From Sphingorhabdus sp. SMR4y (GTDB taxonomy: Bacteria; Pseudomonadota; Alphaproteobacteria; Sphingomonadales; Sphingomonadaceae): a stretch of DNA of 64,000 bases. Made by a program: the position numbers and the translations under genes. Shown here one piece after another: positions 9,127 to 17,433 of this stretch (position 1 is the stretch's first letter; every line of letters starts with the position of its first letter). The notes under the pieces were generated by a model. It ran no database searches. It was not told where the DNA came from and saw only the letters and a list, made by a program, of their open reading frames with translations. The stretch is from the NCBI RefSeq assembly GCF_002218195.1, contig NZ_CP022336.1, positions 2,165,001 to 2,229,000 of the forward strand. Direction: 5' to 3'.

Positions 9127-9160
9127 TAAAAAAGGCGAACCGAAACGGCCCGCCTCTTTT
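9127..9160 (-). terminator. rho-independent terminator of the TonB receptor gene
   Basis: Read on the minus strand, an AGGCG...CGCCT stem with an inner CCG/CGG pair (plus-strand arms 9133-9137 and 9151-9155) is followed by a run of six T. It lies just after the receptor stop at 9188 and separates that gene from the MFS operon. Confidence 0.8.
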
Positions 9161-9187
9161 CTGTCGATCGATCTGACTGTCGGAATA

Positions 9188-11674
9188 TCAGAACTCGAAC
9201 CGTCCCTTGATCAGGAAGGTGCGGGGCGGGTTCAGATAGCTGTAATTGGCGAGAGACGACTCGACCGCTTCCTCGTCCAGACAATTGGAACATTCGGCCG
9301 ACAAGGCCCAGCCTGTGTCGCTGCGCAGGGTAATATTGCCATTGACGATCCAGCGGCTGTCGCTGAACGAACCGGTAATAAAATCGCCGCCGAACGGATT
9401 GGACGGGAACACCGTACCGGTCGAGCTGGTAATTGATCCGCTGTACAGGCTGAACTGGCTGGTGCCGACTTCGCTCTTGTCGCGCCAGCTCGCATTGACG
9501 GAAGGAATGAGCGACAAGCCGCCGCCAAGCTCTGCCTGATAGCTGCCGCCGATCGCCAGGTTGAATTTCGGCGTACGCACGGGCTCCGCCAGACTGCCGT
9601 CCGGTGCGACGATACCCACACCGCAATTTGACGCCTCGGCAGCACCCCCGCCGGGCACCAGCCCGGCTGCGAGTTGCGCAAGACAACTTGCCTGCTGGCT
9701 CGCGACTGACGAGACACCGTAAGCATCGAGCAACGGCGCATCGGCATCAATCTTGTATTTGTCGTCCTGATAGCCAAATGACGCGAACAGATTCAGGCCT
9801 TCGACCGGCACCGCGTTGAGTTCCAGTTCGATGCCCTTGTTTTCATAATCGGCAAAATTTCGGGTGATGAAAGCGATTGACCCGTTGTTTCTGGTAAAGG
9901 CGGCTGGCGTTTGCAGATTGCCAACGTCCAGATAATAAGCCGTCAGATTCACCCGCAGGCGGTTATCAAACAATTCCGTCTTGAAGCCCGCTTCGTAATT
10001 CCAGGCGGTTTCCGGTCCAAAGGGCAGCAGCTCACTCGGCGCGGTGCCGCGTGCGTTCCAGCCACCTGATTTGAACCCGCGAGTAGCCGAGATGAAGAGC
10101 AGCAGATCATCGTTCGGCTGAAAATTGGCAGCGAATCGCGGAGTCCAGATCTTTGTCGTCTGACTTTGCGGAATCGCCACCCCGTTGGCCGCGACCAGGT
10201 TCAGATCGTCGATACAGGTCGCTTCGAGTGTGCCGTCGTTGCAGCTTGCCCGATTGTCGCTGATGCTGAACTTCTTGGTTTCATCGGTATAGCGGATACC
10301 GGCGGTCAGCTTGATCTGGTCGGTAACATTGAGATCGCCCTGCAAATATCCGGCATAGGCTTTGGTCGAATTGCGCAGCGTGCGGTCCGCCAGGATCAGG
10401 GGGAAACCGTCTGGTGGCGGAGCAAATGGCAAGCTGATCGAAAAGAGATCGCCAAAATCGCTGTAATTATCCTCCTCGAAATAATAGAGACCACCGACCA
10501 GATCGAGCAGCCCGTCGCCGAGCGAGGCGTTCAGCTTGATTTCCTGCGTGAACTGCGAGAATTCGCCTTCATTGGCAATGGTGAAACCACCCAGCGTATA
10601 GCCGAGCACGCCCGGAACCGGATTGGTCAGGCTCGGCAGCCCCCGGCCATCAGCAAAATCGAGCGCATAATCCTGCGCCGTATAGACATAGCCGGTGATG
10701 ATATTGACTGTAAGATCCTCGCCGCTGCCGATTTCCAGATTGGACGAAATGAAATCCATGTCGGTCTTGTTGCCGAGGCCGAAATCATTTTTCTTGCCGG
10801 TAAAAAGGCCGCCAAAATTGCCGTCCTCGGTATAACCGGTGGTGACGAAGCGCCCGTCACAATTGGACGGATCGGCCGGGTCGCAATCGAAGTTCAGGAT
10901 GTTCGCACCCTCGGTATTGATGTGCATATAGGAACCGGTCCAGCGCGCGGTGTCGGACAGCTCGCCGCGAAAGCCGAGACGGACGCCCCAACCGTCACTT
11001 TCATTCACCCGTTCACCGGTTGTCGTATTCTGCGCATAGCCCTCGTCCTGCTGGTAATATCCGGAGACCTTGACTGCAAAGCTGTCCGCCAGCGGAATAT
11101 CGAGCGAGGCCCTCGCCATATATTTTTCGTAGCTGCCATAGCCCGCCTCGACGAAACCGGCGAATTCATTGCCGGGTTCCTTGAGAAAGACATTGACCGC
11201 ACCGCCGGTGGTGTTGCGGCCAAACAGCGTGCCCTGCGGACCGCGCAAAACTTCCAGACGCTGGACGTCGAACAGCGACAGGTTATTGGCATTCTGGCGG
11301 CTGATGTAGATATCGTCGACATAGGTGCCGATCGGCGGATCAAAGGTCGGAATCGTTTCGCTATTGCCGACCCCCCGGAGATAGTAGGAATTTGCCGAAC
11401 CCAGACCGGTGTTGTTCAACCCGACCAGATTGGGAACAAATTGTGCCATTTCCAGCGCATTGGACACCCCTCGGCGGAGCAATTCTTCCTCGTCGAAAGC
11501 ACTGACCGAAATCGGAATGTTCTGCACACTTTCCTCACGGCGCTGCGCGGTTACCACGATGATACCGAGCCCGCCCTGGTCAGCGGCTTCCTCTTCATTG
11601 GCAGATTGCGCATGCGCGGGAACAGCCGTTCCCAAAGTTGCCAGCGCGACTGAGGCAAGCAGTAAATTTTTCAT
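9188..11674 (-). CDS. TonB-dependent outer-membrane receptor 1
   Basis: An 828-residue receptor. The ATG at 11674 is chosen (MKNLLLASVALATLG signal peptide, cleavage near PAHA|QS, GGGAGAA ribosome binding site); a longer frame reaching 11764 would translate through the operator. After the signal peptide come a TonB-box-like stretch IIVVTAQRREESVQ, the plug domain with the LRGPQGTLFGRNTTGGAVN motif, and a beta-barrel ending in an aromatic residue (LIKGRFEF). Such receptors move bulky or scarce substrates across the outer membrane using TonB energy. It is the only gene of its transcript, with operator 11702-11713 upstream and its own terminator downstream, and most likely takes up the compound degraded by the island. 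Confidence 0.92.
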   Translation of the reverse strand: MKNLLLASVALATLGTAVPAHAQSANEEEAADQGGLGIIVVTAQRREESVQNIPISVSAFDEEELLRRGVSNALEMAQFVPNLVGLNNTGLGSANSYYLRGVGNSETIPTFDPPIGTYVDDIYISRQNANNLSLFDVQRLEVLRGPQGTLFGRNTTGGAVNVFLKEPGNEFAGFVEAGYGSYEKYMARASLDIPLADSFAVKVSGYYQQDEGYAQNTTTGERVNESDGWGVRLGFRGELSDTARWTGSYMHINTEGANILNFDCDPADPSNCDGRFVTTGYTEDGNFGGLFTGKKNDFGLGNKTDMDFISSNLEIGSGEDLTVNIITGYVYTAQDYALDFADGRGLPSLTNPVPGVLGYTLGGFTIANEGEFSQFTQEIKLNASLGDGLLDLVGGLYYFEEDNYSDFGDLFSISLPFAPPPDGFPLILADRTLRNSTKAYAGYLQGDLNVTDQIKLTAGIRYTDETKKFSISDNRASCNDGTLEATCIDDLNLVAANGVAIPQSQTTKIWTPRFAANFQPNDDLLLFISATRGFKSGGWNARGTAPSELLPFGPETAWNYEAGFKTELFDNRLRVNLTAYYLDVGNLQTPAAFTRNNGSIAFITRNFADYENKGIELELNAVPVEGLNLFASFGYQDDKYKIDADAPLLDAYGVSSVASQQASCLAQLAAGLVPGGGAAEASNCGVGIVAPDGSLAEPVRTPKFNLAIGGSYQAELGGGLSLIPSVNASWRDKSEVGTSQFSLYSGSITSSTGTVFPSNPFGGDFITGSFSDSRWIVNGNITLRSDTGWALSAECSNCLDEEAVESSLANYSYLNPPRTFLIKGRFEF

Positions 11675-11701
11675 AATGTCATTCTCCCGGAGCGTTCCCA
11701 T

Positions 11702-11713
11702 TTGTCCGGACAA
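11702..11713. promoter_or_regulatory. regulon operator copy 3, TTGTCCGGACAA
   Basis: Perfect palindrome, 27 bases before the receptor start at 11674 and 97 bases before the divergent membrane-protein gene at 11811. Flanks are AT-rich (cat...aat), as at most other copies. Confidence 0.85.
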
Positions 11714-11810
11714 ATCTACATAGTGTATACAGTTTGGCAAGAAATTGATTCGTTCAGCTTTCATTTACGCCATGATCTGTGGCAAAAAGAGCGCATAGGG
11801 GAATAATATT

Positions 11811-12494
11811 ATGGATTTCATGGCCGTGAGTTTTTACCAACTGCTTGTTTTTGTGCACATTATCTTGTTTGTGCTGTGGTTGGGTGCGGATGTTGGCGTA
11901 TTCATGCTCGGCCAGCATTTTCGTAAGCGTCACAAATATGACCTGCCGCAACGGCTGATATTGCTGCAGCTGCTCGTCAATCTCGACATGGTGCCGCGCA
12001 CCGCCTGGGCGCTGATGGTGCCGTTGACATTGACCATGGTCGATGCCGGTGGCTGGTGGGACCTGCCGGTCTGGGCGCTGGTCGCGGCTTGGGCAGTGGG
12101 CGGCTTCTGGCTCTGGCTGGTATGGGACGCACACCGACACGACCAGACCGAACGCGCCGCCCGCGATCGCAAAATCGAGAAGCCGCTGACCATTGGCCTG
12201 ACCGCTTTCTATATCGGACTCGGGCTGCTTTCCCTGATCCAGGGCGCCCCGCTTGCGCCGGTCTGGCTGGCGACCAAGGCGCTGATGTTCGGCCTGATCT
12301 TTGCCGCGGCAATCATGATCGACGTGGCCTTCAAACCAGTCGGCCCGCAGCTGGCTAAATTGATCGCTGAAGGGTCATCCGACGAAACCGAAATCCCGTT
12401 GCTCCACACGATGGACCGTACCCGGATATGGGTGTGGATCGTGTATCTGCTACTGGTAGCGACGGCCTTTCTTGGCAACATCAAGCCATTTTGA
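11811..12494 (+). CDS. integral membrane protein, paralogue of 2749-3441
   Basis: A 227-residue protein with about six hydrophobic helices. Helix 1 carries VHIILFVLWLGADVGVF and the C-terminus ends FLGNIKPF. These match the positions of HILAMVYWLGGEWGVF and FLGAVKPF in the protein at 2749-3441, and the internal D..PRT...PL motif also matches. The conserved His of helix 1 could bind heme or metal as in CopD/DUF2269-like proteins; function remains unknown. It is divergent from TonB receptor 1 with the operator between them, and convergent with the DUF1838 gene, with a bidirectional hairpin separating the two. Confidence 0.8.
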   Translation: MDFMAVSFYQLLVFVHIILFVLWLGADVGVFMLGQHFRKRHKYDLPQRLILLQLLVNLDMVPRTAWALMVPLTLTMVDAGGWWDLPVWALVAAWAVGGFWLWLVWDAHRHDQTERAARDRKIEKPLTIGLTAFYIGLGLLSLIQGAPLAPVWLATKALMFGLIFAAAIMIDVAFKPVGPQLAKLIAEGSSDETEIPLLHTMDRTRIWVWIVYLLLVATAFLGNIKPF

Positions 12495-12524
12495 CCCCAG
12501 CAGAAAACGCCCCGAACAAAAGAG

Positions 12525-12550
12525 AAAGGCCGGTTTCCCAACCGGCCTTT
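12525..12550. terminator. bidirectional rho-independent terminator
   Basis: Perfect 11-bp inverted repeat (AAAGGCCGGTT, loop TCCC, AACCGGCCTTT) between the convergent genes ending at 12494 and 12575. It has A/T at both outer ends, so it can act in both directions. Confidence 0.85.
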
Positions 12551-12574
12551 CAGAGGATGATATTTATTCAAGGC

Positions 12575-13483
12575 CTACTCGTCGCCGGCCTTTGCAGCCC
12601 GTTCCGCGTCGATCATCTTCTTGAACACGGTCCAGGTCGTTTCGTTCGGCCGCGGGTCATCGCCGGGAGGGGGCGCTGTATATTCAGGATGATTCAAGGC
12701 GATCTCGTCCTTGATCACCTTCGGCAAATCATCGTAGCTTTTGAGCTTTGCCCCCATTGCGTTGAACACCATCTGGCCCTGTCGTCCACGCATTTTCATC
12801 CACGGCATCCAGTCGGAAATACGCACCCAGCTGATCGTCGGATAAGCGGTCGGATTTTTGGTGTCGAGCATTTCGTCGGCCAGCATGGCAAAGTCGAAAA
12901 TTTCCATCGCATGATATTTGTTGCCTACATAATCCTGATAATCGCCCGCCAGCACATTATGATAGAAGAGCGGAACCTCCATCGGCAGGAACAGCCATTT
13001 GCCCTGCCGCTGCATGGTCGGCAGAGTAAAAGGCTTGCCATCGGCGGAATAAGGATAGCTGGGGCGGCCGTTTACGGGGTCATTGGCGATCTGCATGACA
13101 TTGACCGTTTCACCACTCCACGGATTTTCCCAGGTGCGGAGGACCTCGTTGGTTTCCGGATCGAGGTAGAACATCACCTCGCGACTGACCTGGCGATAAC
13201 CGACACCGCGCTTCGGATCTTCGACGCGGACGCATTGGCGTATATTCATGCCTTCGCCATTGAACAGATGACGATCCGGTTCGCCGGCAACCCGGGAATA
13301 GACCTTGCCCGACCAATGGTAGACCGCTGGCACCCCATCGGCTTCGCCGCACTGTGTACGCTTCATGATTTCAAGCGCATCTTCTGGTGTATCTGGATCC
13401 AAAGTGCGCGAAAAAGCAGGGGTTACAGAAGCAGTGGCGGCAGCAACCGCCAAGGCCGTAGCGAGTTTAAAAACAGAATTCAT
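12575..13483 (-). CDS. DUF1838-family protein with signal peptide
   Basis: A 302-residue protein. The N-terminal 25 residues (hydrophobic run ending TPAFS) form a Sec signal peptide, so the mature protein is likely periplasmic. The remainder matches the DUF1838 type as far as I can tell: GEADGVPAVYHWSGKVYS near the N-terminus, then a beta-rich domain with many Trp and Tyr (ENPWSGETVNV, SWVRISDWMPWM). No enzyme motif is evident. It is transcribed alone, divergent from the CitE operon, with operator 13543-13554 between. DUF1838 proteins recur in catabolic clusters of sphingomonads but have no proven function; a periplasmic binding or first-step enzymatic role is an inference. Confidence 0.78.
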   Translation of the reverse strand: MNSVFKLATALAVAAATASVTPAFSRTLDPDTPEDALEIMKRTQCGEADGVPAVYHWSGKVYSRVAGEPDRHLFNGEGMNIRQCVRVEDPKRGVGYRQVSREVMFYLDPETNEVLRTWENPWSGETVNVMQIANDPVNGRPSYPYSADGKPFTLPTMQRQGKWLFLPMEVPLFYHNVLAGDYQDYVGNKYHAMEIFDFAMLADEMLDTKNPTAYPTISWVRISDWMPWMKMRGRQGQMVFNAMGAKLKSYDDLPKVIKDEIALNHPEYTAPPPGDDPRPNETTWTVFKKMIDAERAAKAGDE

Positions 13484-13542
13484 GAATAGCTCTCCCGAAG
13501 TGAAAAGGGTGAAATAATTTCACTTTCCGGTTGACTTTATAT

Positions 13543-13554
13543 TTGTCCGGACAA
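13543..13554. promoter_or_regulatory. regulon operator copy 4, TTGTCCGGACAA
   Basis: Perfect palindrome between the DUF1838 gene (start 13483) and the divergent CitE operon (start 13596), placed to control both. Confidence 0.85.
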
Positions 13555-13595
13555 ATTGGGAAGGGACAATATCGTATTTTTGAGCATTGGATGAC

Positions 13596-14405
13596 ATGAC
13601 CACCTTCACCAACTTTCTCTTTGTCCCGGCAAACCGGCCCGAACGTTATGCCAAAGCAGCAGCCAGCGGAGCCGATCTGATTTGCATCGATCTGGAAGAT
13701 TCGGTCCCTGCGGACGAAAAAGACACCGCGCGCCAATCCGTGCTGACCGCCCTGGCCACTCTCGAGCGCGAAAAAACCGCTGTCCGGATTAACGGATTGA
13801 ACACCGCCGATGGCCTGGCGGATCTTCTAGCGTTGCGGAATGCAGATCATAGCCCCTCGCTGGTTTTCGTTCCGATGGTAGAGAGCGCAGGCGAAATAGA
13901 AATTGCCCACAGCATAGTCGGCGACAAGGTCGACGGCCTGATTCCCCTGATCGAGACGGTCAAGGGCCTGCGCGCCGGCGACGCCATCGCCGCCAGCAAG
14001 GGTGTGACGGCGATGATGTTCGGAGGCGGCGATTTTTCTGCCGAACTGGGAACCCGGCTCGAATGGGAACCGCTGCTTGCCGCGCGGGGCGCGTTTATCA
14101 TGTGCTGCGCGTCAGCACAGATTGCGGCGATCGATGTGCCCTATATCGACATGTCGAACGAAGATGGCCTAGCCGAGGAATGCGCGCGGGCAAAAGCCAT
14201 GGGATTCCACGCGAAAGCCGCCATACATCCCAAACAGCTCGCGGCAATCCAGACCGCCATGCGACCCAGCGATGCAGAGATCGCCGAGGCCTCGGAAGCT
14301 CTTGCCGCCTACGAAAAGGCCGGCGGCAAGGCAATCAGCCACAACGGCCGGATGCTGGAAGCACCGGTCATGCAACGATATCGGCGAATCGTTGAATCCG
14401 CCTAA
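13596..14405 (+). CDS. HpcH/HpaI aldolase, CitE-like citramalyl/malyl-CoA lyase
   Basis: A 269-residue member of the citrate-lyase beta-subunit-like family. Visible motifs are FVPANRPER (residues 9-17), IDLEDSVP (31-38) with the acidic Mg site, RING, PMVESAGEI and PLIETVKGL with the second Glu. Such enzymes cleave 3-hydroxy-acyl-CoA compounds, for example (S)-citramalyl-CoA to pyruvate and acetyl-CoA, or malyl-CoA. The ATG at 13596 is used; an in-frame TTG nine bases earlier is possible, and neither has a strong ribosome binding site. First gene of the operon with MaoC hydratase, acyl-CoA dehydrogenase and two CoA-transferases. That context favours a lyase that ends a dicarboxylic acyl-CoA pathway. 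Confidence 0.87.
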   Translation: MTTFTNFLFVPANRPERYAKAAASGADLICIDLEDSVPADEKDTARQSVLTALATLEREKTAVRINGLNTADGLADLLALRNADHSPSLVFVPMVESAGEIEIAHSIVGDKVDGLIPLIETVKGLRAGDAIAASKGVTAMMFGGGDFSAELGTRLEWEPLLAARGAFIMCCASAQIAAIDVPYIDMSNEDGLAEECARAKAMGFHAKAAIHPKQLAAIQTAMRPSDAEIAEASEALAAYEKAGGKAISHNGRMLEAPVMQRYRRIVESA

Positions 14406-14437
14406 TTCAATTCAGAAGCAGACGAAGGAATATAGAT

Positions 14438-14947
14438 ATGCGTGATGGAGTTATTGAAGTCAGTCCCGGCCGTTTCCGGGAGACATTTGGTCGTTATTTC
14501 GAGGATTTTGAAGTCGGTCATATTTATGAACATCGCCCCGGCCGGACGATTACCGACACCGACAATGTGCATTTCACCTTGCTGACAATGAACACGCATC
14601 CGGCCCATTTCGATTACGAATTCGCCAAGAATACCGAGTTCAAGAAGCCACTGGTCTGCTCGCCGCTGACCGTTGCACTCATGGTCGGCATGAGCGTCTC
14701 GGACACCAGCCAGAAAGCGGTTGCCAATCTCGGCTGGGACAAGATCCGGCTCAGCCATCCGCTGTTTCCGGGCGATACGCTCTACGCAGAAAGCGAAGTT
14801 CTCGACAAGCGCGAGTCCTCCTCACGGCCTGAGCAGGGAATTGTGACGGTCAAGACGATCGGCAAGAATCAGGACGGCAAGATCGTGTGCACATTCGAAC
14901 GTACCATGCTGATCTGGAAACGCGGCTTTGGCGGCGCGGACGACTAG
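14438..14947 (+). CDS. MaoC-like hydratase (mesaconyl/itaconyl-CoA hydratase type)
   Basis: A 169-residue single hot-dog domain of the MaoC dehydratase family. The active-site region is visible as TITDTDNVHF (around residues 38-47), HPAHFDYEFA, then F..P.VCSPL. It resembles the mesaconyl-C4-CoA/itaconyl-CoA hydratase branch more than the (R)-specific enoyl-CoA hydratases of polyhydroxyalkanoate metabolism, a judgement made by eye. It would hydrate an unsaturated dicarboxylic acyl-CoA to the hydroxyacyl-CoA that the CitE-like lyase upstream cleaves. The gap to that gene is 32 bases and to the dehydrogenase 24 bases, with an AAGGAA-type site before the latter. Confidence 0.87.
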   Translation: MRDGVIEVSPGRFRETFGRYFEDFEVGHIYEHRPGRTITDTDNVHFTLLTMNTHPAHFDYEFAKNTEFKKPLVCSPLTVALMVGMSVSDTSQKAVANLGWDKIRLSHPLFPGDTLYAESEVLDKRESSSRPEQGIVTVKTIGKNQDGKIVCTFERTMLIWKRGFGGADD

Positions 14948-14971
14948 AGAACGCAAGAAGGAAAGACGATT

Positions 14972-16153
14972 ATGGCAGATGTCGCAAACATGAATCAGAT
15001 CAGAACGATAGACCCCGATGACGAACGCGCCTTCATGGACGCGATCGAAAAATGGGTCGAGGGTGAAGTCAAGCCAGTGGTGATGGAACATGACCATGGC
15101 GATATCTGGCCCGAGAAACTGGTGGCGCAAATGGCCGAAATGGGCCTTTTCGGCGCCACTATCGGCGAGGAATATGGCGGACTCGGCCTGCCGGCCACCA
15201 CCTATGCGAAGATCATCGCCTATGTCTCATCCTACTGGATGGCAATCACCGGCATCGTGAACTCTCATCTGATCATGTCTGCGGCCGTCGAACGCTTCGG
15301 CACCGAAGAGCAGAAGACGAAATGGCTGCCGAAATTTGCCAGCGGAGAGATTCGCGGCGGCCTGGCCTTGACCGAGCCCAATGCCGGGACTGACTTGCAG
15401 GCGATCCGGACGGTCGCGACTCGCGATGGCGACGATTATGTGATCAACGGCACCAAGACCTGGATATCCAACGGCATCAACGGCGAATGCTTTGCCTTGC
15501 TCGTCAAAACCGATCCCAAGGCCGATCCGCGCTACAAGGGCATGAGCCTTATGATCGCGCCGAAGGGCGAAGGTTTCACCGTCGGCAAAAAATTCGACAA
15601 GCTGGGTTATAAAGCCATCGACAGTGCCGAATTGATGTTCGACAATTACCGCATCCCTGCGGAGAACCTGATTGGTGGTGTGGAAGGCCAGGGTTTTTTC
15701 CAGGCCACTGGCGGTCTCGAACTCGGTCGGATCAACGTGGCGGCACGCGGCGTCGGACTGGCAGAGGGGGCACTACGGCTGGCCACCGAATATGCCCAGC
15801 TGCGCGAAACCATGGGCAAGCCGATTTGCGAACACCAGGCGATCCAGTTGAAACTCGGAGAGATGGTTACCCGGGCCCGCGCCGCACGGCTGCTGACGCT
15901 GGATGCTGCGAAAACCTATGATCGTGGTGAACGGTGCGACATGGAAGCTGGCATGGCGAAATATTTCGCCTCCGAAGCCGCCGTTCGAAATTCCGAAGAG
16001 GGCCTTCGCATCCATGGCGGCTATGGCTATTCGAAAGAATATGACATTGAACGCTATTATCGCGATTCTATCCTGATGTGTATCGGCGAGGGAACCAACG
16101 AAATGCAGCGGATGATTATCTCGAAACAATGGGTAGCAAGGAATCCGGCTTGA
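14972..16153 (+). CDS. acyl-CoA dehydrogenase
   Basis: A 393-residue flavoprotein of the acyl-CoA dehydrogenase family, full length. The family signatures LTEPNAGTD (133-141), TKTWISNG (161-168), GYGYSKEYDIERYYRD (350-365) and GEGTNEMQR (372-380) are all present; Glu373 is at the usual catalytic-base position. It would introduce a double bond into a CoA thioester, passing electrons to an electron-transferring flavoprotein not encoded here. Placed between the MaoC hydratase and the CoA-transferases, a substituted-succinyl-CoA (for example methylsuccinyl-CoA) is a reasonable substrate guess. The exact substrate is not readable from the sequence. Confidence 0.93.
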   Translation: MADVANMNQIRTIDPDDERAFMDAIEKWVEGEVKPVVMEHDHGDIWPEKLVAQMAEMGLFGATIGEEYGGLGLPATTYAKIIAYVSSYWMAITGIVNSHLIMSAAVERFGTEEQKTKWLPKFASGEIRGGLALTEPNAGTDLQAIRTVATRDGDDYVINGTKTWISNGINGECFALLVKTDPKADPRYKGMSLMIAPKGEGFTVGKKFDKLGYKAIDSAELMFDNYRIPAENLIGGVEGQGFFQATGGLELGRINVAARGVGLAEGALRLATEYAQLRETMGKPICEHQAIQLKLGEMVTRARAARLLTLDAAKTYDRGERCDMEAGMAKYFASEAAVRNSEEGLRIHGGYGYSKEYDIERYYRDSILMCIGEGTNEMQRMIISKQWVARNPA

Positions 16154-16235
16154 TGGGATCACACCGCCGGAGACATTCTCGCTTGTATCAGCAATCTTCA
16201 GGAGCGTCCGGCGGATGCCGGAATGAAATTCAATC

Positions 16236-17429
16236 ATGAGCGCAAAACAACCTCTCAAGGGATTTCGTGTCCTCTCGGCCGAACAATATGGCGCCGGTCC
16301 CTATGGCACGATGTTTCTCGCCCAGCTCGGAGCCGACGTCATCAAGATCGAACCGCCCAAGGGCGGCGACACGGCGCGGCACGTCGGACCGCATTGGTTG
16401 CGCGAGCAGGAAAGTCTCTATTTCCAGAGTTTCAATCTCAACAAACGTTCCTTGACCCTGGATCTCCGTAGCGACGAAGGCATAGCGATCCTGCACAAGC
16501 TGGTTCGGAATTCGCATGTCATGGCCAATAATTTGCGCGGCGATGTACCGGCGAAAATCGGTCTCGACTATGAATCGCTAAAAACGGTCAATCCGGCCAT
16601 CGTATGCGCCCATGTTTCGGCTTATGGCCGTGATAACGAGCGGGCAAAATGGCCGGGCTATGATTATCTGATGCAGGCAGAGGCCGGATTCTGTGCGCTG
16701 ACCGGAGAACCCGACGGCCCGCCGGTCCGCTTTGGCCTGTCGATGGTCGATTTCATGTCCGGCACGCAAATGGCGGTCGGCCTGCTCGCCGCCCTGCTCG
16801 ATGCCCAGCGGTCGGGCGAAGGCTGCGATGTCGATGTCGACCTGCTTTCCGCCGCGGTCCACCAGACCAGCTATCCGGCGCTCTGGTATATGAACGAAGG
16901 TGATGTCACCAGCCGCGTGCCCCGCGGGGCCCACCCCTCGGCGACACCGAGCCAGATGTTCAAGGCCGCCGACGGCTGGATGTTCATAATGGCACAATTG
17001 CCAAAATTCTGGACGATATTGTGTGAACGTATCGGCCAGCAGGCCCTGATCACCGACCCGCGTTTTGATACGCCGGCCAATCGCCTGACCAACCGGACCG
17101 AGCTTTCGGCGTTGCTGGACGGGATTTTCTCGACCCGGCCGATCGCGCACTGGATGGAACTGCTGCAAGGAGAGATGCCGGTCTCGCCGGTGTATGAACT
17201 CGATCAGGCTCTGGACAATCCCTGGCTTGAAACGATCGGCATGCGGGACACGGTCAGCCATCCGGACAGACCGGAGATGGATGTTCTGTCCAGTCCGATC
17301 AAGCTGAACGGCGAGCGGCTGCCCAACAGGGCGGGGCCTCTTCTGGGAGCTGACAATGACAGCATATTGGGCGAGATCGGATATGATGCGGACGCCATTG
17401 CAGAGCTTCGCGCCGGCGGGGTGATCTGA
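16236..17429 (+). CDS. CaiB/BaiF family III CoA-transferase, first of tandem pair
   Basis: A 397-residue class III CoA-transferase. The N-terminal motif GFRVLSAEQYGAGPYGTMFLAQLGADVIKIEPP is the family opening and Asp172 (in SMVDFMSG) is the expected CoA-carrying aspartate. Class III enzymes transfer CoA from one acyl-CoA to a free acid. It is followed only 4 bases later by a second family member. Tandem pairs of this family can form one heteromeric enzyme, as in succinyl-CoA:benzylsuccinate (BbsEF) and succinyl-CoA:malate (SmtAB) transferases, so these two genes may do the same. An 82-base gap separates it from the acyl-CoA dehydrogenase. Confidence 0.92.
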   Translation: MSAKQPLKGFRVLSAEQYGAGPYGTMFLAQLGADVIKIEPPKGGDTARHVGPHWLREQESLYFQSFNLNKRSLTLDLRSDEGIAILHKLVRNSHVMANNLRGDVPAKIGLDYESLKTVNPAIVCAHVSAYGRDNERAKWPGYDYLMQAEAGFCALTGEPDGPPVRFGLSMVDFMSGTQMAVGLLAALLDAQRSGEGCDVDVDLLSAAVHQTSYPALWYMNEGDVTSRVPRGAHPSATPSQMFKAADGWMFIMAQLPKFWTILCERIGQQALITDPRFDTPANRLTNRTELSALLDGIFSTRPIAHWMELLQGEMPVSPVYELDQALDNPWLETIGMRDTVSHPDRPEMDVLSSPIKLNGERLPNRAGPLLGADNDSILGEIGYDADAIAELRAGGVI

Positions 17430-17433
17430 TCCG

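Noticed and set aside
10166..11653. Antisense open frame of 495 codons opposite TonB receptor 1
   Set aside because: It mirrors the receptor coding sequence, with no recognisable domain; a codon-bias shadow.
12428..13489. Antisense open frame of 353 codons opposite the DUF1838 gene
   Set aside because: It passes through the terminator hairpin and has no start signal; the minus-strand gene has a signal peptide and an operator.
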